A DNA stretch of 64,000 nt, taken from assembly GCA_003165595.1 (NCBI GenBank), contig PLWQ01000003.1, positions 49,768 to 113,767 of the forward strand, written 5' to 3'. This document shows positions 1 to 8,444 of the stretch, piece after piece. A program made the position numbers and the translations under genes. This DNA is from Fibrobacterota bacterium. GTDB taxonomy: Bacteria; Fibrobacterota; Chitinivibrionia; Chitinivibrionales; FEN-1185. Under the pieces are notes generated by a model, which ran no database searches, was not told where the DNA came from, and worked only from the letters and a program-made list of their open reading frames with translations. Each line of letters begins with the position of its first letter. Position 1 is the stretch's first letter.

Positions 1-10
1 GAGAAACAAT

Positions 11-487
11 ATGAATCTTGATTTTCTGAATAATTTAGATGGCACAGCCAGGCATAATCTCATTTTATTAAAATGTGATTCAAATACACTATATGAAACC
101 ATCGGACAGCTTACGAATGCAGGTGTAAATACGATAAATGTAGGTAAAGAGCTGTCTGCGAAGCTTTTGACGGTTGAAGCCAGCAAATACCTATCTATAG
201 AAGCACAAGAATATCTTCATGTGTTGATAGAAAAACAGGCTGCGGCTATTGCGGTTGGCAAGATCAAAATTGTTGGCTTGTATAATTTAGGGATACTTCT
301 GGAGCAGTCGCTTAGTCTTAATACTGAAAATCTGCTTAAGGAATTCTCAAAAAACGTTACCATTGTCGTTGTATGGGAACACGATTATTCCAATGGCCTC
401 TTGCATTGGGGTGTTCAACAAGAAGAATATCACTTAAACCTGTCCGATATACACGTGGCAGAGGAGAAAGCAGAATATGAAGTATAA
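11..487 (+). CDS. brxF: BrxF, BREX type 3 small subunit
   Basis: A 158-residue protein opening the BREX operon; its ATG lies 11 bases from the window edge, so any upstream gene is not visible. In type 3 BREX systems the first gene is brxF, a small putative ATPase-like protein of about this size; its exact role in phage exclusion is not settled. The sequence has a LILLKCDS stretch near residue 20 where a nucleotide-binding loop might sit, but there is no textbook Walker A motif, so I assign it from size and operon order. Its end overlaps the start of brxC by 11 bases, indicating translational coupling. Confidence 0.72.
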   Translation: MNLDFLNNLDGTARHNLILLKCDSNTLYETIGQLTNAGVNTINVGKELSAKLLTVEASKYLSIEAQEYLHVLIEKQAAAIAVGKIKIVGLYNLGILLEQSLSLNTENLLKEFSKNVTIVVVWEHDYSNGLLHWGVQQEEYHLNLSDIHVAEEKAEYEV

Positions 488-3400
488 GGAACTTATCCAT
501 TTTGAGCCTATCACCTCTGTTATTCAGCTAGTAAATGCTGGCGACGTGACTGTCGCCAAAAATCTGGTAAAGACATTCGTGTTTTCTAAGACCATAAAAG
601 ATGTTGTGAAGGAAGTCATCATTAAAAATCTTTCCCCTAATCCTCCTGCCGAGACAAAAGGGGTGCAGATTGTAGGTAGCTATGGCACGGGTAAATCTCA
701 TTTAATGTCTGTTGTTTCTGCTATTGCTGAAAATGCGGAATTGCTTAAAAACTTAGAATCTGATGATGTAAAAGAGATTCTGAAACCAATTGCGGGTCAA
801 TATAAGGTTCTGAGGTTTGTAATTGGTAATACTCAGCCACTGAAAGATGTTGTCTTTGACCAAATTGAAAAATATACCAGCAAACAAAAGGTTGATTTTT
901 CATTTGATGAGAAATCATTAGACAGTTGGTCGGATCAAATAAAAAATATGATGGCTGCTTTTGAAGATAAGTTCCCAAAGCACCATTTTCTGATTGTTGT
1001 TGACGAATTATTGGAATACCTTAAGGGTCGTAAACCCACAGAGTTGAACAACGACCTCATGCTTCTGCGGCAATTAGGAGAAGCCTGCGATAATTCCCGG
1101 TTCAAATTCATGTTTGGCGTTCAGGAACTTCTCTACAGAGCGCCCGAATTTCAGTTTCAAGCGGAAATGCTCAACAAAATCGAAGACCGCTATTCCGATT
1201 TGATTATTACCAAAGAAGATGTATCCTTTGTTGTCAAGGAACGTCTTCTCAAGAAAGATATTCACCAGAAGGAAAAGATACGTGAGCATCTGCTGAAATT
1301 CGCGCACATGTTTGAAGGCATAAACACAAATCTGAATGAATTTGTCGATCTGTTTCCAGTACATCCAAATTACATCAGCTACTTTGAGCGCATCAAACAC
1401 GGCAAAAGTCAGCGCGAAATCTTAAAGGTTTTGAGTGGCAAATTTGAAGACCTGCTTGGGCAGGAAGTGCCTGAAAACAACCCTGGCTTGATAACATACG
1501 ATACTTACTGGCCAGACCTTTCACAAAATCCGGCCATGTTGACATTCCCGGATATCCGTGCCGTGAAAGATAAGGTAGAAATTATTAATGACCGCATAAA
1601 AAGCCATTTTACCAGCGCTAGGGCTAACAGGAAGGAATTAGCGTCCAAAATCGCTAATGCTCTTGCCATTCGAGTATTATGCGACGACCTCGATAAGCAT
1701 AATGGAGCCAATGCGCAGAGTCTGAAAGAAGATCTTTGCACTACCATAACAAGCGCCGATAACCCGGAACTATTGCAAGCCGCCATCGATAGCACAGCCA
1801 AACAATTGGTAACAGCGACATCAGGTCAATATGTCGATCAGGATTCCATAAGCGCCGATTATTATATCCGCACAGAAGGCGGTATCAATATTCCGCAGCT
1901 TATACGTGATTATGCCGAAGATGTCATCAAGCGTGACCCCGACCAGGCAGACCAATACTACTATGACTTTTTGCAGTATGTCCTCAGTATGCAGCAGAAT
2001 ACATACCGTACCGGATTCAAGATATGGCAGCACAGCTTGGAATGGACTGATAAGAAGAGTTTCCGATTGGGCTACATATTCTTTGGTAATCCAAACGAGC
2101 GGAGCACAACCGAGCCGATTCAGCAATATTACATTTTCTTCTGTCCAATCTTCAACAGTATTAACAGAAATGACGAGGCTGATGAAGTCTACTTCGAAAT
2201 GAACGGCTTAAGTAAAGAGTTTAAGGACACCATTTGTCTTTACGGAGCAGCAAAAGCAAAAGAAGTGTCGGCACCATCCAACCAGAAGCAACTATTCCGA
2301 AGCCAGATAGATGAGCATTTACGTAAAGCAATAGCCATTTTCGATAAGGAATACACCGACAAAACACAGGTGATTTACAACGGCAAAGAAAAAGCATTAA
2401 AGTCCTATCCCCTTTTAGGCGAAGGCTCAACAAAAGACATGATATTTGCCGATGTGGCAAGCCGTGTTCTTAATAAGCATTTTAATGATAAATTTCCCCA
2501 CTATCCGGCTTTCAAGGATTTATTGCAGCCGTTGTCTAAAGAGAACTTCGATGGCCGCATTAAGAGTGCCCTGAAAAAAATCACTGCTTCAGGCCAACCT
2601 AACAGAGATGGTGAAGCAATTCTAAGCGGCCTCGGGTTATGGAGCGGCCAAAGTATTGACACTCAAAACAGTAAATATGCTGATAGCATCAGAAAAACCA
2701 TGAAAGAGCGTGGCCAGGGGTCAGTTCTTAACAGGACTGATATTATCTATGCCCATTGTGCGTCACAAAATCTCTGGTATTCTGTCGATTTTAACATTGA
2801 CCACCAGTTGGAATTTCTTGTTCTTTGTGCTCTTGCCTATAAAGGCGATATTGAAATCTGCTGGTCTGGGTCAAAAGCGTTATCTGCTACCAATATCGAA
2901 ACATTGCTCAATCTCAGCGAAGAAGATTTCTTTACCTTCCAGCACATTAAAGAACCGCAAGGGATACCGGTAAAAAACCTGAAAGCTCTGTTTACAAGTC
3001 TTGGCTTACCCGATCTCACATCTGAACTTGAAAAGCCAGAGACTATTACCAGAATCATAACTGAGGCAAAAACCCGTGTTGAAATTGTTGTCAGAACAAA
3101 ATCGGTAGTCGCTCAAGGTTTGCGTTGCCGGAATGTGGCATTACTCACCGACGATCAAGCCCAAAAGATAAAAACCGAACTCGACACATTAAGCACGTTG
3201 CTCGACAGCATTCAATCTTACAATACCTACGGCAAACTTAAAGCATTCAAATACACAGAAGATGAGCTAAAGAATGCTTTCAATGCCTGGCCGCATTGCG
3301 AAGCAATCAAGAAGCTCCGTGACCGGGCAGATAAATTTGAAAAGCTGGTCGGTTACCTCTATACTGCGCAATCGTATGTGGTAGAGGTCGAAAAGCCGCT

Positions 3401-4142
3401 TTACGATGATATCGTAAACGCTATAAACAATTTGGGCACTGTTATGTCTGTGGGCAAAGACACCGAAACTAAAAAGTATGAAGCATTGCTCAATTCATTA
3501 GTTGACAGGTACGCCGACTACTACCTTTCTCATTATACAAAATGCCGTCTTTCGGCTTCTGATGCGCGCGTAAAAGACCGCCTGATGGGCAGCGAAAACA
3601 AAAGGATTTGTGACATTGTAAAGGATTCTGAATTTATTACAGCAACAGAGTACCAGAACTGGATTAACAGCATAACCTCTTTGCGTGAAGCAGATGTCAA
3701 CCTTACAAAAGCCCGCGTGAAGGAAGAACCGTATCACGATTTTAATCCTCGCGAGTATTACGGTAAGCCAAACTTTAAAATACAGGAACTCGAAGAACAG
3801 CTTACTGAGATTTTAGACAAATGGATTAACGCCATGCGCTCTGTTTTTAAAGACCCGAGCGTACAGGACAACATGGATCTCCTTAAGCCTGCCGACAAGA
3901 AGATTGTTGAAGACTTCAGGAACAATAAGGTTGAATTAACTGCTGACAATGCAACCAAGCTGCGGAATCTTATCAGCCAATTGGCACAAGGCATCGACAA
4001 AGTTGAGATTACCTTGGAAGATTTTCGGAAGCAACTCAACAAACCGCTCAGCCCGCAGGAAGCGATTGATACACTTACAGAATATATCAATAACCTTTGC
4101 GTTGGTAAAGAACGTGCGAAAGTTAGAATCGTTATTAAATAA
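477..4142 (+). CDS. brxC: BrxC/PglY-type large ATPase
   Basis: A 1221-residue P-loop ATPase, the usual length for BrxC/PglY. A Walker A motif GSYGTGKSH lies at residues 67-75 and a Walker B-like FLIVVDELLE at 171-180, followed by a long mostly helical region with coiled-coil-like stretches. BrxC is a required core protein of BREX; it is thought to assemble on DNA with the methyltransferase and PglZ to tell self from phage DNA. The gene starts inside brxF and is followed after 10 bases by the methyltransferase gene, so it belongs to one transcript. Family assignment is firm; the molecular mechanism is inferred from other BREX systems. Confidence 0.9.
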   Translation: MKYKELIHFEPITSVIQLVNAGDVTVAKNLVKTFVFSKTIKDVVKEVIIKNLSPNPPAETKGVQIVGSYGTGKSHLMSVVSAIAENAELLKNLESDDVKEILKPIAGQYKVLRFVIGNTQPLKDVVFDQIEKYTSKQKVDFSFDEKSLDSWSDQIKNMMAAFEDKFPKHHFLIVVDELLEYLKGRKPTELNNDLMLLRQLGEACDNSRFKFMFGVQELLYRAPEFQFQAEMLNKIEDRYSDLIITKEDVSFVVKERLLKKDIHQKEKIREHLLKFAHMFEGINTNLNEFVDLFPVHPNYISYFERIKHGKSQREILKVLSGKFEDLLGQEVPENNPGLITYDTYWPDLSQNPAMLTFPDIRAVKDKVEIINDRIKSHFTSARANRKELASKIANALAIRVLCDDLDKHNGANAQSLKEDLCTTITSADNPELLQAAIDSTAKQLVTATSGQYVDQDSISADYYIRTEGGINIPQLIRDYAEDVIKRDPDQADQYYYDFLQYVLSMQQNTYRTGFKIWQHSLEWTDKKSFRLGYIFFGNPNERSTTEPIQQYYIFFCPIFNSINRNDEADEVYFEMNGLSKEFKDTICLYGAAKAKEVSAPSNQKQLFRSQIDEHLRKAIAIFDKEYTDKTQVIYNGKEKALKSYPLLGEGSTKDMIFADVASRVLNKHFNDKFPHYPAFKDLLQPLSKENFDGRIKSALKKITASGQPNRDGEAILSGLGLWSGQSIDTQNSKYADSIRKTMKERGQGSVLNRTDIIYAHCASQNLWYSVDFNIDHQLEFLVLCALAYKGDIEICWSGSKALSATNIETLLNLSEEDFFTFQHIKEPQGIPVKNLKALFTSLGLPDLTSELEKPETITRIITEAKTRVEIVVRTKSVVAQGLRCRNVALLTDDQAQKIKTELDTLSTLLDSIQSYNTYGKLKAFKYTEDELKNAFNAWPHCEAIKKLRDRADKFEKLVGYLYTAQSYVVEVEKPLYDDIVNAINNLGTVMSVGKDTETKKYEALLNSLVDRYADYYLSHYTKCRLSASDARVKDRLMGSENKRICDIVKDSEFITATEYQNWINSITSLREADVNLTKARVKEEPYHDFNPREYYGKPNFKIQELEEQLTEILDKWINAMRSVFKDPSVQDNMDLLKPADKKIVEDFRNNKVELTADNATKLRNLISQLAQGIDKVEITLEDFRKQLNKPLSPQEAIDTLTEYINNLCVGKERAKVRIVIK

Positions 4143-4152
4143 GGGGAAATAG

Positions 4153-6777
4153 ATGTCCAAAAATGAAGAGATAAAATGTTTGGGAAAATCTTTCGCCAGC
4201 GAAGACGAACGCCGGGACTATTTCCGCAAAGAACTGCGAAAGAAACTACCGGAGCTGAAAAAGGTTGAAGGGTTTCCTATTGGGGAAGATGAGGATATTT
4301 TAAATTTGAGCGATCCGCCCTATTACACAGCTTGCCCGAATCCTTGGTTGAATGAGTTTATTGAGGAGTGGGAGGAGGAGAAGGATGGGGTGCCGGGGAG
4401 GAAGAAAGGGTTTAAGGTTGATGAACCTTATGCCGGTGACGTAAGTGAAGGTAAGTATGATCCGATATACCTATACCACCCCTATCCAACAAAAGTACCA
4501 CACAAAGCTATAATGCGGTACATAATGCATTATACGCAACCAGGTGACATTGTTTTTGACGGGTTTTCAGGAACCGGAATGACCGGGGTTGCAGCACAGC
4601 AGTGTTACAACCCAGACGGTGAAAACAAACTGAAAATTGAGAATGATTTCCGTAAATTGGGCTTTTCTCCACCTAATTGGGGTAAACGCAGAGCTATTTG
4701 CGGTGATCTCAGTCCGCTTGCCAGCTTCATTTCATTCAATTACAACACGCCTGGCACAACAGATTTATTTGTAGAGGAAGCAAAAGGCATAATCGAAAAG
4801 GTTGAAAATAATTGCGGTTGGATGTTCGAAACACACCATACAAATGGGAAACCTGGGCGCATAAACTACACAACTTGGAGTGATGTTTTTTCATGTCCAG
4901 ATTGCAATGGCGAAATCATTTTTTGGGAAGCCGCGGTTGACAAAGCTGCCGGCAAAGTCAAAGAAACATTCAAATGCCCGCATTGCAAATCCAGCAAATC
5001 CAAGAGTGATCTAGATAAAGCATTCGAGACTATTTATGACGAAACTCTCAAGCAATCGATAAAACGCGCAAAAACAGTTCCGGTCCTTATAAATTATTCT
5101 TTTGCGGGTAAACGGTTCGAGAAAAAACCAGATGCTAATGATCTTGCCTTAATAACAAAGATCAGTGAAACAAAGATACCGTACTGGTTTCCGCATGATC
5201 GAATGCCTGATGGCGATGAATCTAGGAGGAACGATAATATTGGAGTTACACATGTTCACCATTTCTATTCTATTCGCAATCTACATACGCTCGCAAAACT
5301 AAAGGAACTATGCCTTAACACAAAGTACAATATACTGATTACAAAAGTTGCTTTTCAGATTACAAAACTCTATCGATTGACATATCAAAACGGGGTATGG
5401 GGTGCTGGTGGTGGGCCACTCTCAGGCACATTATACGTACCATCCTTGATTAAAGAACTCAACGTGCTTAATCAATTGTCCGATGCGATCGAAAGCAAAA
5501 AGAGGATTCGAATATCTGCTTTGCAAGGTTCAAACCTGACAACCGTTTCTTCGAATACTCTAATAAAGCAACTATTGGACAACACGATTGATTACATATT
5601 TACAGACCCGCCTTTTGGTGCAAACCTAATGTACTCTGAATTGAATTATCTTGCGGAATCTTGGTTGAAAGTGCGCACGAACAACATACCGGAGGCGATA
5701 GAAAACAAGACACAAAACAAATCACATTTGGTTTATCAGGAGTTGATGACAGCATGTTTTAGTGAAAATTTTCGTATCCTTAAACCTGGCAAATGGATGA
5801 CTGTTGAATTTAGCAACACAAGCGCAGCAGTATGGAATGGTATTCAAACTGCACTGCAACGAGCAGGTTTTATAATTGCCAATGTCGCGGCTTTGGATAA
5901 ACAGAAGATTACTTTTAAGGCAGTTACAACACCAACAGCGGTAAAACAAGATCTCGTAATTAGTTGCTACAAACCTAATTTAGACTTTCAGAATAAGTGG
6001 CAGCACCAGCCGATTGAAATGAGCATTTGGGATTTTATTCAAGAGCACTTAAAGCATTTGCCCATTATCGCCCACCAAGAACAAGCTAACAGTGCAATTA
6101 TTGAGCGTGCACCCAAGATATTGTATGATCGTCTGATTTCGTTCTATTTAATGCGGGGTATGTCAATCCCGTTGGATGCTACTGATTTTCAGATTGGACT
6201 AAAACAGAAATTTGTTGAGAGAGACGGAATGTACTTTACGCACGAGCAGGTTGTTCTTTATGACGAACAAAAGGCTAAACAAGGTAAAGTTGGCCAACTG
6301 TCTTTAATTTTTGATACTATTTACTCCGAAACAGACGCTGTTTTATGGCTGAAAGACCGGTTAGGCAAAGAAGCGCAAACCTACCAAGATATCATGACTG
6401 ATTTTCGCAAGGCAAATGTTGCAACCCGCAAAGGTGAACGTGAGATTGAGCTAAAAACTGTATTGGAGGAAAACTTCATACAAGATGCAGGGGCTCTGTG
6501 GCGCCTACCCAATATGAACGAAGCCAAAGATCGTGAACGCTTGCGAATTAAAGGCCTACTAAAAGAATTTGACCGCTATGTTACCGAAATTACCAATCCC
6601 AAAACAAAGAAACTCAAAGAAGTTAGAGTAGAAGCCCTCCGCGCCGGCTTCCGCTCCTGTTTCGACAAAAAAGACTTCCAAACCATTGTCACCTTGGGCG
6701 ATAAAATCCCTCAGAATCTATTGCTTGAGGATGAACAGTTGCTGATGTTTTATGATATTGCAAAGGATAGGATTTAA
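4153..6777 (+). CDS. pglX: PglX-type adenine-specific DNA methyltransferase (BREX type 3)
   Basis: An 874-residue DNA N6-adenine methyltransferase of the DUF1156-like group, the type 3 PglX form (PglXI). Residues 54-57 read DPPY. The SAM-binding loop DGFSGTGMTG is at 136-145, and the catalytic TDPPFG is near 484-489, so there are two DPPY/F-like motifs, the later one the likely catalytic motif IV. Two CxxC pairs (near residues 248 and 275) form a probable zinc ribbon inserted between the SAM site and the catalytic motif. In BREX this enzyme marks host DNA so that phage replication is blocked without DNA cleavage. The RBS AAGGGG sits just upstream of the ATG. Confidence 0.9.
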   Translation: MSKNEEIKCLGKSFASEDERRDYFRKELRKKLPELKKVEGFPIGEDEDILNLSDPPYYTACPNPWLNEFIEEWEEEKDGVPGRKKGFKVDEPYAGDVSEGKYDPIYLYHPYPTKVPHKAIMRYIMHYTQPGDIVFDGFSGTGMTGVAAQQCYNPDGENKLKIENDFRKLGFSPPNWGKRRAICGDLSPLASFISFNYNTPGTTDLFVEEAKGIIEKVENNCGWMFETHHTNGKPGRINYTTWSDVFSCPDCNGEIIFWEAAVDKAAGKVKETFKCPHCKSSKSKSDLDKAFETIYDETLKQSIKRAKTVPVLINYSFAGKRFEKKPDANDLALITKISETKIPYWFPHDRMPDGDESRRNDNIGVTHVHHFYSIRNLHTLAKLKELCLNTKYNILITKVAFQITKLYRLTYQNGVWGAGGGPLSGTLYVPSLIKELNVLNQLSDAIESKKRIRISALQGSNLTTVSSNTLIKQLLDNTIDYIFTDPPFGANLMYSELNYLAESWLKVRTNNIPEAIENKTQNKSHLVYQELMTACFSENFRILKPGKWMTVEFSNTSAAVWNGIQTALQRAGFIIANVAALDKQKITFKAVTTPTAVKQDLVISCYKPNLDFQNKWQHQPIEMSIWDFIQEHLKHLPIIAHQEQANSAIIERAPKILYDRLISFYLMRGMSIPLDATDFQIGLKQKFVERDGMYFTHEQVVLYDEQKAKQGKVGQLSLIFDTIYSETDAVLWLKDRLGKEAQTYQDIMTDFRKANVATRKGEREIELKTVLEENFIQDAGALWRLPNMNEAKDRERLRIKGLLKEFDRYVTEITNPKTKKLKEVRVEALRAGFRSCFDKKDFQTIVTLGDKIPQNLLLEDEQLLMFYDIAKDRI

Positions 6778-6779
6778 AC

Positions 6780-8444
6780 ATGAAAGCAACTGCCTTAAAC
6801 CTCGCAGCAACTTTTAATGATGCTGAAGTCGATTTCTATACAATCCCGCAATACCAGCGTCCTTATACCTGGGACACTGAGCATTACGAAACATTATGGG
6901 AAGATTTGAATGATGCCTATTGTGAATACCAAATAGCAAAAACTAACGGCGCTCAGCCCGAATACTATTTCCTTGGGCCCGTTGTTTTTGTTAAGAATAA
7001 AGAGCATAAATCATACGATATTATTGACGGGCAACAGCGCACAACGACTTTCCATATCTTGCTCTGGTATTTATACCGCACGCTATCGGATGAAACCGAA
7101 AAAGCTCGCCTTTTGAATATCCTTACGTTTTTGGGTAAAGCGCCTAAGCTTAAGGTATCTGCCAAGGATGCAGCTACTTTCCTCAAAATCCGTGAATCAA
7201 ATGATGAAATAATCGGCACATCAAAAATGGCAATATGCGCTAACTATTTCAGGGGTAAACTAAGCGGATTTTCTAATGCAGATGTGTTTTCTGAATTCTT
7301 GCGGGAATACATTCAATTCATCGTAATTGTTGCAGACGATTATAATAGAGCATGGGATTTATTTATCGGGATTAACGGCAAAGGGGAACCTCTAAACCCA
7401 ACTGATTTAGTAAAGGCATTTGTTTGTGGTCGCTCTGATGTTGGCGATACGGTTGGCACAATATGGGAAGAGAAGATACTACCGCTTAAAGACGCTTCAA
7501 CTGCGTACCTGCTATTCCTCGCGCGGTTCCGTGGAAGGAAATTTGTTACCGAAAACGCGCTGTTCAAAGAGATTACGAAACAATTCCCCGCAACAATGCG
7601 GACAGTCGATATTTCAGAATACAGCGAGCTTTTTTATAGGTTCTGGTTGAAAAACATTGATGAAATACCAGCAGATTTCCAAGGTGGCTTGAACTTCCCA
7701 TTAGAAGCAAACAAAGCACTTCGTGTACTTAGAGATTTGGGAAGAAGAGATTTCACCACCATTCTCTTCCAATATGCAGAAGCATTCGGACAAAAAAGTG
7801 TATTTGAGCCTGATCTTCTTCAACTATTTGCCTCCTACCAGATACGAATGGCTGTTGCACGGAAGAGATCACGAGAGCGCAAATTTGTAACCGAATTTAA
7901 GGATTACCAGTTTATTTCAGAAGCCGTTCCCGGTGATACTCGCAGCCCGGCAGAGAAACAAGCCGCCGATAAGGCTGCTGCCTTGGACAAAATCCGTTCG
8001 TTTATGAAAGCGGATGCGCCCGATGATACTACATTCGAACAACTCATCAAACTTGCCGACTATGGAAATTATCCAGCGAGAATAGTTTTAAGACACCACG
8101 AAGAAGGCGAACGTGGTAATAAAATCATCACAGAATATCAGTTAGAGCATTTAATGCCACAAACCGCAACCGACTATTGGTATACAGCAGCCGGTACTAC
8201 AGATAAAGATGTTTATGCGAAGATAGTCAATAATATCGGGAACCTTTTTGTAATTGACCCAAAAACAAACAATGAGGTTAAGAACAAGGAATTCTCAGTA
8301 AAGAATGCTTTTTATCAAAAGCACTTGAAAGACTGGTCTATTGCCAGAATTTCTGCTAGTAAATCGGCTTGGACTCCTACAGACATTGCCACACGGGTGC
8401 AAGAAATTGCAGCTTGGGCAGTAAAATATTGGAGTATGGCTTGA
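6780..8444 (+). CDS. DUF262/DUF1524 (GmrSD/BrxU-like) nuclease inside the BREX operon
   Basis: A 554-residue protein with the DUF262 signature: IPQYQRPYTW at residues 22-31 and DGQQRTTT at 83-90. The C-terminal DUF1524 His-Me-type region carries EHLMPQ around His457. DUF262/DUF1524 proteins include GmrSD and BrxU, type IV enzymes that cut modified phage DNA using nucleotide hydrolysis. It starts 3 bases after the pglX stop and overlaps the next gene by 4 bases, so it is co-translated with the BREX core although it is not a standard type 3 component. A complementary role against phages with modified DNA is inference from BrxU; both key motifs look intact. Confidence 0.85.
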   Translation: MKATALNLAATFNDAEVDFYTIPQYQRPYTWDTEHYETLWEDLNDAYCEYQIAKTNGAQPEYYFLGPVVFVKNKEHKSYDIIDGQQRTTTFHILLWYLYRTLSDETEKARLLNILTFLGKAPKLKVSAKDAATFLKIRESNDEIIGTSKMAICANYFRGKLSGFSNADVFSEFLREYIQFIVIVADDYNRAWDLFIGINGKGEPLNPTDLVKAFVCGRSDVGDTVGTIWEEKILPLKDASTAYLLFLARFRGRKFVTENALFKEITKQFPATMRTVDISEYSELFYRFWLKNIDEIPADFQGGLNFPLEANKALRVLRDLGRRDFTTILFQYAEAFGQKSVFEPDLLQLFASYQIRMAVARKRSRERKFVTEFKDYQFISEAVPGDTRSPAEKQAADKAAALDKIRSFMKADAPDDTTFEQLIKLADYGNYPARIVLRHHEEGERGNKIITEYQLEHLMPQTATDYWYTAAGTTDKDVYAKIVNNIGNLFVIDPKTNNEVKNKEFSVKNAFYQKHLKDWSIARISASKSAWTPTDIATRVQEIAAWAVKYWSMA

